From positions 3,534,001-3,598,000 of the forward strand of contig NC_079245.1 of assembly GCF_028009165.1 (NCBI RefSeq): a DNA stretch of 64,000 nucleotides. Reading direction: 5' to 3'. The translations under genes and the position numbers were made by a program. How positions within the stretch are numbered: the stretch's first letter is position 1; every line of letters begins with the position of its first letter. Shown piece by piece: positions 55,394 to 64,000 of the stretch. The notes beneath the pieces are model-generated. The model did no database searches and had not been told where the DNA came from. It saw only the letters and a list, made by a program, of their open reading frames with translations. This DNA is from Akanthomyces muscarius (lineage: Eukaryota > Ascomycota > Sordariomycetes > Hypocreales > Cordycipitaceae).

Positions 55394-55946
55394 CCAGCCA
55401 CCCAAATGCGGATCATTCGGTTTTGAGCAATGTAACGTTTGATTGCATCTTTTTTATGAGCGTTGGAATAGACATGCATTTCGTGTTCGAGAGGCGTCCA
55501 GTCAAGCCAAAGGTCAATTGTGATGTGCGAAGCGAGGACAAGAAAGCCCTGTGAGGAAAAGAAGAGATGTCGGATTTTGTACATGCTGCTTCTTCGTGCA
55601 TAGTAGAAGGAGGCGGAAAGCAAGCAAGAAAAGTATCAGAGTCCGCATGATTATATCCCGGGTAATGAGCACTGTCTTGATCGAAAAACTCCCATCCCGG
55701 CCCAGGCACTCATCAACTCGTTCTTCGACAGCTTGATCGCTGTTGAAATCACGGCAGAGATATAGACGAATAGAGGACATGGCATCGAAAAACGGTACAA
55801 GCTTTGAGTTTGTAAAAATAGAAGATATGTATATTACATTAACGGACCCAGTGTCCAAGGCTGAAGTGACAAAAAACACCATGTTCCTATATGAATACCC
55901 CCAAACTGGGCTCTTTTTCGAAAGACGGAGAAAAAAGGGAATCCAT
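55394..55946. other. Intergenic between convergent DUF7053-like and CCG-6-like genes
   Basis: AT-rich, UTR-like. No gene seen. Confidence 0.6.
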
Positions 55947-56574
55947 TTACAGAGCGACGGCGGCGGCGGCAATGGCACCGGCGAGGGCCATGCCGTAGGC
56001 GGCCGTGTTCTGGCCGGCAGCGCCGACGACGGGAGGAGGGCAGTCCTTGCCGCCGGGGCACTGGTTGCCGCCGGGGGTGCCGGTGGTGACGGGGCCGGTG
56101 GTAGGGGCAGGGGTCTTGCCGCCGTTGCCGTTGTTGCCATTGCCACCGTTGTTACCGTTGCCACCGTTGTTGCCGTTGCCGCCGTTGCCACCCTTGTTGC
56201 CATTGCCACCGTTGTTACCGTTGTTGCCATTGTTTCCGTTGTTGCCATTGTTTCCGTTGTTACCGTTGTGACCACCGTTGGTAGGAACCTGAAAAGACAT
56301 TAGCTATTCTGCAGATACTCGAGGTGTTGGTTGTTCAGATGGCGGTGCTTACAGCCTTGGTGACGGTGCAGGGGCAGTCGGTAATGGTAAAGGTGCAGGC
56401 CTCGGTGACCGTGTACGTCTTGTTGTTCATGGTCAGGTGGGTGGGCTCCGGGCAGTACGTGGTGTAGACGTCGACGACCTCGGTGACGGTGGTCATGGTG
56501 CCGTTGCCGGCGAGGTGGCCGGCCTGGACGGCGACGGCGCCAGCGAGAGTGAGAGCAACGACCTTGGAGAACAT
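55947..56574 (-). CDS. GPI-anchored CCG-6-like cell-wall protein
   Basis: Exons 56353-56574 and 55947-56288 (64-bp intron) give 187 residues. Signal peptide [18 protein letters not shown]; then the short domain [20 protein letters not shown] with [19 protein letters not shown], which is the core of the clock-controlled CCG-6 family and related hypocrealean wall proteins. Exon 2 begins VPTNGGH and runs into an Asn/Gly repeat of about 55 residues, then a Thr/Pro/Gly-rich part with Cys ([14 protein letters not shown]). The C-terminus [18 protein letters not shown] is a GPI-attachment hydrophobic tail. Likely abundant wall protein of conidia or hyphae, with a TATA box at 56741-56750. Confidence 0.88.
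56126..56277 (-). repeat. In-frame Asn/Gly-coding tandem repeat
   Basis: Imperfect 9-bp and 12-bp units encoding GNN and GGNGN blocks within the second exon of the CCG-6-like gene. Nucleotide similarity between units is high, so copy number probably varies between strains. Confidence 0.85.
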
Positions 56575-58928
56575 TTTGATTTGTGAGTGGGTCTTGTTTT
56601 TTTGTTTCTTGAAAAAGAATAAAAACTAGTAAAAGATATTGAGGGTTGGTTGTTGAGCGAAAGACTGGAGTGAGTGTGAGTGAGTGAGTGTGATGAGGAG
56701 GGAGAAGAAAAAGTCGAGGAGAGAGGGAAACACACCGCTGGCTTTATATGTCGAAATGGGGCGCCGGATTCTTTCATTCTCCTGCTTTGATGAGCTGCTG
56801 CAGATGGGGCTTCCCCTATTGGGATGCGCCCAAAAAATCAACAACAAGAAATGAACAACACAGGCCCGCGTTTCTCGGAGCGCTGGCCCCATACAGCCGC
56901 AGGCCGACAGTGTGTGTGCAATGGGATGTCCTGAGCAGCTAGGCAAGGGGACAAGAAATGGACGGGCTTGGGTCAGCCCACCCGGGCCGAAAGAAAACAA
57001 GAGGCTGGGCGGGGAATTCTCCATTCCGAAGCCCTCACAACAACAACAACACTGCGAGTGGCAGCAGCCCGGAGATGGGCATCGTGACGGCATCTCCACT
57101 CTGATTGGAGCAGAACCATCCATGTTTCTCAATCTTGACTGGCACATCTATGCTCAGCAGACAGCAGTACAGGGGCACCCGTCCGTCTCTAGCTTTCTCG
57201 CTGCATCTTGCCTCTGGCACCACCATAACCGCGGTGCAGAGAGGCCCGGGCCCCGGCAGGAGCTGGAATGCAAGCGCGCCAGGCGGGCTCTCCCTCTTCC
57301 ACTTTGGCCCCGTTGGCGCCGGATCTGCATTCCGGCCGCAGATTACCACACTCGCCAGATGTGGCCCATGTTCGCCGCCTGCGCGACGCTGTGCTGTCAC
57401 CTAGTTATGCCCAGCTTTTGCGAGAAGGTGAAAGTTTTCCTCTTCCGCCTTGTCTGTTGCGCGAAAAAAAAACAAGAGTCACGCAAGTTGTGAGTCTTGC
57501 GGCCCCGTGCTAGCGAGCTCCATTGTCCAGGCCAACATACCCACGGCGGGGTCTTGACCAATTGCATGGGAATCTCACACATTCAATTCAAGGAAAGAAA
57601 AATCCCAGGCCCTCATTTTGGATTCGGAAAATAATTGGATAGAGGAAACAGAATTTGGCGTTTTCGCGTCGCGTCTCACGACAAACCCAAAGTGCAGCCT
57701 CGTCTGGTCCTCCAGCACGTAAAGTCCGTCTAGCCAGACAAGAATACTCAAAGTCCATCCTCATCTCGCCTTCTTTACTTTCCTGTTTTAGCATCACTAA
57801 ACCAACGGCCCAGTTTTTTTGCTCTTCGTCAAGGCCAAGCTTTTCCTTCCTGCGTCTTCCGTATCTTTGCAGCATTCATTTCTGTTTCAGTCGCCTCCCG
57901 TCGCTCTGAGACCTTGTCGCAGGTGCTGGCTAGACGACGACAGATACAATAGCTGAGCCAGCTCTAGCGTCACAAGCTCACAACAATCGCATTACTCAGC
58001 TTCTTGTTTCGATTTGTTTCTTCAGTAGAGTGTCATCACTGTGCAAGCGGTAGAATCAATATTGAAAATGTATTTCATGTTATGCACCTAGTGATGCGTG
58101 CCATGTCTTTCCCTCATGTCCCAAACCAATATTTCCTCCCTTGTTTCAGCTGGCGCTTTCCTTTCTATGCGTGAACAAGTATAACAAATAACCAAACTCT
58201 GTAGAAGAGAGTACAAAACGCCATCCACAACTTTCTCGTTGTACCAAATCTTCTTTCAGCAAGAGTACCCTGGTGTCAAGAGAAAGCTCTTCTGTGGTGG
58301 CTTCGTTTCGGCAATTTCGACACGCTTCTCATGCTATTCCCGAGTTATTTCTGCAATTCGCTCCTCCGATGACCGCTCCCGGGTAGCGCCCAAGTCCCTG
58401 TCCGTCCTGCCCAGGTCGAGCCGAGTCATCCCTGGCGCGGAAAATCTTCATCCATCCCTAGCGGTATCTGCATACTCGAGGGCAATGTCCGAGTGGATCC
58501 GAAATCTCCCCAGTCGCACTCGAAAAATCGCACCAAAAAGCCAAAGTGGCATGTAAAATATATGGAGAAAAAGTATCGAAATGTAATAATAGCGCAGCAA
58601 ATGCAAAAACACCAGTAAATGCAACACAAAATTGTGTGGTGGAATCTAGTCTTGGTATCAAACGATGCCGCCCAGTGTGCAAAAAAAAAGTCGCGACTTG
58701 AAAACAACGAAACCGAATATGTGACCAAATAATAGACAAGTAATAGTGGCGTTGGCTTCGTGGGAGGGTGGTGGAGTTGAATGTGTTAGGTTGATGTGTG
58801 ACCCTTGGAGGCGCGTTGGCGTGCGCGGCCCGAGATTGTCGCGAGACTTATCGTGTCGAGGTAATCGCCGCCCTTGACGTGGGTTGTTAGACTCGGAACA
58901 AGGGCTGGATTGTTCGGCCACGATCCAA
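56575..58928. other. 2.35-kb interval: CCG-6-like promoter and flbA downstream region
   Basis: No convincing gene. Pyrimidine-rich around 57700-57920; flbA 3' region beyond about 58,200. Frames of up to 193 codons (56912-57493) have no family resemblance. Confidence 0.5.
56741..56750 (-). promoter_or_regulatory. TATA box of the CCG-6-like gene
   Basis: Minus strand reads catataaagc, 167 bp before the ATG, consistent with a highly expressed wall-protein gene. Confidence 0.6.
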
Positions 58929-61198
58929 TTAGTCCCGATTCGACCGGCTCTGGCTCCGCTCGGGCCCGCGGCCAAGGTCGGCATCGAAATTCCTCAGTTG
59001 CTGCTCGTACTTGGCATTTCGCAGAAACTTGGGCACCGAGTCACTGGCCATGAGCTTGAAGACGGCATTCTGAGCATCCTCAAAAAGCGCCGTCACCTCC
59101 TCGAGCGTCTCGATCATGGCGACATCCTGGCCCACGGCCTTGGTCATGCGCGTCGCGAGGTTGTTGCGAAGCTGGTGGTCTATGTTGAGCTCGCAGGGCG
59201 ACCCGGGTGCCAGAAAAGCGTTGTAGATGCCGTACGCTTGCGCCATAATCTCCTTGATGCTATCCATCGAGTTGGCGTTGGGCGACTTCTTGGCGGCGCG
59301 GATGCCAATCTTGCAGGTGGCTACAAACTCATCCACGTCCTTGTAAAAGGACAGGTTCTCCTCACAGTGAGTGTCGCGCAGGTTCTCGCGGAACAACAGA
59401 CGCAGGGCGGGGTCGTTGAGGATCTTGTCCAGGCGTTGCGTGTTGGAGTCTCGGGTGATGCCGTTGCGCTGCGACCCGGTGCCAGCCTCGCTCTCGGACG
59501 CACGGCCTCGGGAGCCGCTGCCGGAGAGAATGTCCTTGCCTCGTTGCGTCACCTGGTAGATGGCGTGCTTGGTGGGTTGGAAAGCGGCGGAACCTGGGTT
59601 CTGGGAGAGGTAGGCGCGGTCTTGGGAGAGTGCTTCAACAAGGCCGTATTCGACAAACAGGCCGGCAACCTCGGCCGTTTCACGCCGGTCGATAATGGTG
59701 GAACAGTCCATCAGCCAGTCGGTAGCGGCGCGGCCGGTGAAGGTGTTGTGGAAGGTCCTGCCGTTGATCTTGCGCTCAGCAGCCATCTTGACACCAGTGA
59801 GACCGTCCTTGTAGTCGTGCAGCGAGTCCGAGTCGGCGGCCGTGACGCTCGACTTGACGTTGCGGCCCTCGGCGCCCATGAACCTGCGGAAGATGACCTC
59901 AATGGTGCCCCAGTCGTTGATGAGCTTGTCGGTTTGCAGGTCGCGCTCGAGAATAACCAATTGAGTGTTGCTCGTGTTGGACAGCTCGGTGACCTGTTTT
60001 TGCTGAATGCCATTTCTGGAGCAGAACCTGTCGAGAATGGCGATGCCCTTGGAGGTCAGCTGCCATACACCGCCCTTCATGCTGTATACCTGCTGATACT
60101 TGCCATCGGCGGACTCGATGAAGCGCGCCTCGACAAATCGCTGGCAGATGGATCGGGCCATGTCCTTGGCCATGGAAAATGTGGTGGTTGTGGTGGTGGT
60201 GACGATCCGTGAAGCGTCCTTGGGATCGGGCATGCGGTTGGACTGTGAGAATTTCAGGGAGCCAAGGTTGTTGATGGCATCCTCGGAAAGGAAGGTGTAT
60301 TCAACCTTGCTTAGTCGTACTCGGTGAGCAGAGAGGGGAAGGAGGCTGACGACCAAGGTAGAGAAGAGGTCCTTGAAGTCCTGCGGCGTAATGTTAGCAC
60401 TGATGGGAGTAGAGGGTGGAAAAGGGTAGGGTGTAAGTCAATTGCAGCGGCATGGAGCGTTATGCCATTGATGGCGTAGCATGGCATGTAGCCTGCCACA
60501 TCTCGTATCGGCAGCTCGGGCAGCAGCAATTAAAAAGACACCAGCTTAGTGAGAAGAAAAGTTCATACCCTTGTGTAAGGCCGATCGTCATCGGTCATGC
60601 GCAGCAAGCGCGAAGAAGTTTGGTGCATCTTGGGCTCGCCGCGAGTCTGTCTGATTGGGAGGGGGTGAGAGGCGTCGGTGTTGACGTAGGCCTGCGAGGG
60701 CGGGTTACGGCCGGCCACGGTGTACTCGCCGGAGGAGAGGGAGTCGGAGGAGGGGTTCTTGGAAGGCGGCGAAGCAGTGGTGGCAGCGGCAGGGCCTCTG
60801 TTTGCGGGAGCGAGCGATTCGCCGTGGGTGAACCTGGCAAGACCCGGGTTCGACGGGCGGGGGCGGAGGACCGGCTCAGAGATGCTGGCGAATGCACTCT
60901 GGGTACGGTCCTTGGCGCGTGAGAGTATGCCGCCGGAGGAGCGCTGGGAGGCGATTCGGGGCAGAGAGCTCGTGGACGCAGACGCGGCGTGGTGCGAGCG
61001 ACGGGAGGCGTGGCCGAGGTGGAGGAGCTGATCCGTGGGACGGTGGTCGACCGAAGACCGCGGGGTGGCTGCCGACGAGATGGTGTGCTGCCGGTGATGG
61101 CTGCTTTCGCTGCGGGACGCCGACGAAATGTTGTTCGTGGTTGTGGGTTTTTGGGATATTATCGAGTCGGCAATGCTGTGGTTCGACAGAGCTGCCAT
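58929..61198 (-). CDS. flbA: Developmental regulator FlbA (DEP-RGS, G-alpha GTPase activator)
   Basis: Accelerates GTP hydrolysis on the G-alpha that drives vegetative growth, allowing conidiation. Exons 60569-61198 and 58929-60380 (188-bp intron) give 693 residues, joined as DRPYTR|DFKDLFSTLVVSLL. Residues 1-190 are Ser-rich and disordered. A first DEP-like region (about 211-335) holds RLSKVEYTFLSEDAINNL and VWQLTSKGIAILDRF; a second DEP domain (about 400-490) has FHNTFTGRAATDWLMDC and VEYGLVEAL. The RGS domain (about 525-675) starts LDKILNDPALRLLFRENLRD and includes HCEENLSFYKDVDEF and a fungal loop. The ATG at 61198 is preferred because the upstream frame continues without homology. The long leader region upstream fits a tightly regulated gene. 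Confidence 0.94.
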
Positions 61199-61831
61199 CT
61201 GACGAATGGACAAGACGGAGAAGGCGTCAGCAAAGAAACGGTTCAAGACCAAAGTGGCGTTTGTTTCCTTTTTGATCGATGGTGCGGGTGTGGGCGGGAG
61301 GAGTGAGAGGCACACGGAGAGGGCAATGCAAAGGAATGGCCAAGATGGAAAAGAAGAAGAGAAGAAACGTATTAGAAGGAAAAGGGAAAAAGAAAACTAG
61401 CGGCCTGGGTCTTTTCGGGGAAAAGATGGGTAGAGTGGCAGGTCGGCGGGAGAAATAAAAAAAGACGAATGAGACGGTAGTGCAAGTTGGAGCGTGAGTG
61501 AAGTGGATTGAAGAGGAGAGCGGGGGGGGGGAGTGTGAGAGATAGGCTTTTGGCTAGGGGGGTTGCGTTGAGTGGGAGAGAGAATGAGAGGGCGTGTGAC
61601 GACAAACAGAGAGTGCGAAAGAGCGAAGGGAAATAAAAAATAAAAGAGGTAGAGGATACATGTGGGACACCCATGGCGGATTTCTTTCTCTCTCTTCTTT
61701 TTCCCTTCTTTCAATCTTGCCCGCTTCTGGGGGCGCGCGCTGGAACAAGCATGGTGAGCCCACTCTGGCGACACCGGCCGACTCAGGTTTTCTGCAGCGC
61801 AGGCGATGCTCAGAGGTACGAGGTACGAGCG

Positions 61832-61855
61832 CCCCCCCCCCCCCCCCCCCCCCCC
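61832..61855 (+). repeat. 24-nt poly-C tract
   Basis: Uninterrupted run of C, about 640 bp upstream of the flbA ATG (poly-G on the flbA strand). Confidence 0.9.
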
Positions 61856-62234
61856 TCCCCAGCGTAGAAGCAATAAGTGGACGAGGAGATGGGAAGGGGT
61901 GTGTCAAATATGCCGGGCACCACTTTGTATCTGTGACAGGGGGGTCCGTCTGCCGTGAAGGGGGGAGAGGAGGGGCGTACGAGATGCCCAAAGACGAAAT
62001 ATGCATCCAGCGGGGCGCCATTGCAGAAATATGGCACTGCGACAGTTCTGCCAAAGCCACGAGGGAAAGCAAGCCAAGCGCACACGCCCACCACTTGGTC
62101 CTTTTCCAGCGCTCGCTCACGCCCCCCGCTTCTTCTGACTCGGTGCTTGTGGCAGGGGGGGACGTTTGCGCGCTGGTCGGGCAAATTAAAATGAAGCAAA
62201 AAAAGCAGACGGGGCAGATGGGCAAAGGACTAAG

Positions 62235-62257
62235 AAAAAAAAAAAAAAAAAAAAAAA
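62235..62257 (+). repeat. 23-nt poly-A tract
   Basis: Uninterrupted run of A upstream of flbA. Confidence 0.9.
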
Positions 62258-62726
62258 GAGAGAGGTTTCCCTCTGGTTCCTGAAAGCCCGTGCGGTGGAA
62301 GCTGCCGAAGTAGATTGCATATTGCTTTTTGCGGCACGCGGTGCTGTCAAATGTTCTGCCCACAGAGCCGACCACCTGTAGGTAGGTAGCACGGCTCGAT
62401 ACAGCGGGCACGGCGAACAGCCCAGCGCTCAGAGCAGCCAGGCGGGCTCTGTGCCTGGCATCGGGCGATGCGGGCGACGGCGGTGGTGGTGGCGAAGCCC
62501 ATTCATTAAACGATGGCCCGTCAGTCAGCGCGCAAGAGAGACCAAAAAAAAAAGCCCGGCGGTTGCTGCTGGTAGGGGTTGCCCCGGATCATGCAGCGCA
62601 ATCTGGTTCAATCGACAGTTGCTTTCTTTTTCCCAATGTTGGATTCCATGCTGAACAAGTGACAAGTCACAGCGTGGTGCGGTTCCTGCTTCGCCTGCAT
62701 GATCGGAGAGCCGACCGGCTGGGTTG

Positions 62727-62749
62727 GTGTGTGTGTGTGTGTGTGTGTG
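62727..62749 (+). repeat. GT dinucleotide microsatellite
   Basis: About 11 GT units followed by gcgtgcgc. Confidence 0.9.
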
Positions 62750-63705
62750 CGTGCGCAGAGAGTAGGTGTGGCGCAACTCTAGTCGTGTGCCACACCGCCG
62801 GACCCCTCCCTCCCCAAGAAAACGTGCCAGACTCGTGCGTGTGCTGGCCACGCGAGCAGCCACCAGCCACGGCTAACCACGACCGGCCCGGTGCTCCAGG
62901 CAGATAGATACACCAGTGATCAGAAACAGGCGATCAACAACCAGCGAGATGAGGCCATGGGAGGGAAAAGGATAAGAGGGAAAAGGGTATCCAGTGCGAG
63001 ACGGACTTGGTCTCGAACGTCGAAGCCTTCCTTCTTCTCTCTGTCCGTCCCATTCCCAACCGTCGAGATTTGGCTGCTGCCTGTCCGTCCCATCGCCGTT
63101 TGCGGGATGTACCCATGTGCCCCTCCGCAGCTGCCATGTGTCCAGCGCAGGTGGTGCTGACTGTTGCTGGTACCTCGACCTCGGACAGGCTGCTGCAGAC
63201 CTCAGACCATTCTTGGTAGCGTGGAATGCAAATGGCTCCACCACAGCTATTTGCGGTCAAGAATCTACCTTTTTTCCATCTGTGCAGGGGCTCCTGATGT
63301 TTATTTCCCATCGAATGTCAATTTCTCTTTTTCATTGGGCCGCTTGTGTGCCTGAAGGGTATGTTGACTGTCGGTAGAAGAGAAACGGCGCGCCTTGGCT
63401 TTGTTGGAAAAGGGCAAAGACTGAGGCTTTGCTCACCTGGCGCTCAGCGACCGCACACCGATGGTGAGCTGCAGGAGACAGGTTCCTAGGTGCTGGTATG
63501 TACATTGCCCCTTCTGTGGGCAATCGCCCACGTCACAGGTATCTGCGACACACGCCAAACGACCACATGGCGGGGGTGCGAGTGGCCTTGGCCTGCCTTG
63601 TTCTTTTTTGGTCGCTCGATCGGCGCGTGGCACCAGGGATGGTGGTATCGCACTAGCCTGCCTTGTCCCAGCGCCCGCCAAGCACAGTGAGCAGGTACCT
63701 CACCT

Positions 63706-63723
63706 GTACGGAGTAGTCCGTAC
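63706..63723. repeat. 7-bp inverted repeat of the TACGGAGTA/TCCGTA type
   Basis: gtacgga and tccgtac flank gtag. Similar palindromes built on TACGGAGTACTCCGTA recur in sordariomycete intergenic DNA as I recall; a related half-site lies near 32768. Confidence 0.7.
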
Positions 63724-64000
63724 CAGTGCAGACAATACCGTAATCCCGACCAGCATGGCAGTTTTGGTTGCCCAGGATTACTGGTGCTCAAATACGTGCA
63801 GGGTCCTGGAAGCAATTTACCCCGGTCTAGGTAGGCAGCAGAGTACTGGTACGGAACACACGAGCTGTCACTGCAGTCTGCGGCTGGGCTTCCGGGCTGC
63901 TCTGCTGCCTGCACACCGCCGACACACTGCGCCAGCGTGCTGAAGCGACTGCTAAACCACAGCGCTCAACAGCCCGCCAATACCCCGCTGAAGCACCTGG

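Larger units (their letters stand above)
61199..64000. other. 2.8-kb region upstream of flbA, no gene recognised
   Basis: Probably the flbA promoter and long 5' UTR. Holds a 24-C run, a 23-A run, a GT microsatellite and an inverted repeat near 63706. The strand is purine-rich from 61200 to 61650, which is pyrimidine-rich on the flbA strand. Frames up to 207 codons are low in complexity. Confidence 0.55.

Noticed and set aside
1..64000. Transposons, rRNA or CRISPR arrays
   Set aside because: No transposase, reverse transcriptase, long terminal repeats, rRNA core sequence or regularly spaced repeats were found by reading.

Overview
The window is nuclear DNA of a filamentous ascomycete, most likely a sordariomycete and probably Hypocreales. 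The evidence is many short introns (about 50-190 bp, GTRNGT...YAG), a FlbA-type DEP/RGS developmental regulator, proteins resembling Neurospora CCG-6 and CON-13, and a full set of eukaryotic housekeeping genes. I cannot fix the genus. I rebuilt 25 protein-coding genes by joining exons by eye from reading frame, splice signals and family homology recalled from memory. I see no rRNA, convincing tRNA, CRISPR array or intact transposon.

Left third (1-20.5 kb). A PP4 regulatory subunit gene (psy2, minus) runs off the left edge. Next comes a gene-poor 6.9-kb stretch with a diverged 126-bp direct repeat and a long pyrimidine-rich leader ahead of a disordered conserved protein. Then follow dolichyl-phosphate glucosyltransferase ALG5, squalene epoxidase ERG1, a large probably mitochondrial helical-repeat protein, and a six-exon aldo-keto reductase with an upstream short ORF.

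Middle (20.5-43 kb). This is a dense housekeeping block: BUB3 and eIF2-alpha on a divergent promoter, inner-membrane peptidase subunit 2, an SLC25 carrier, two conserved proteins of unknown function, a BAHD-like acyltransferase with a weak C-terminal motif, mitochondrial ribosomal protein uL23m, a METTL4-type MT-A70 adenine methyltransferase, the CoA carrier LEU5, a secreted DUF4185-like protein divergent from a secreted CON-13-like protein with HExxH, and the Paf1-complex subunit CDC73. Mitochondrial functions recur: uL23m, IMP2, two carriers and the repeat protein.

Right third (43-64 kb). This is more accessory: a full-length ABCC transporter with a degenerate second signature motif, a 40-residue secreted protein encoded by two tiny exons, a 2.5-kb empty stretch, a DUF4246 protein that seems to have lost the family's WHVE motif, a DUF7053-like protein, a GPI-anchored CCG-6-like wall protein with an Asn/Gly tandem repeat, and flbA followed by 2.8 kb of non-coding DNA rich in homopolymers.

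Nothing looks like a secondary-metabolite cluster: the AKR, acyltransferase and transporter are separated by housekeeping genes. The most notable items are the METTL4-like methyltransferase, the divergent secreted pair (38.7-39.6 kb), the motif-degenerate DUF4246 and ABCC proteins, and the tiny secreted gene.
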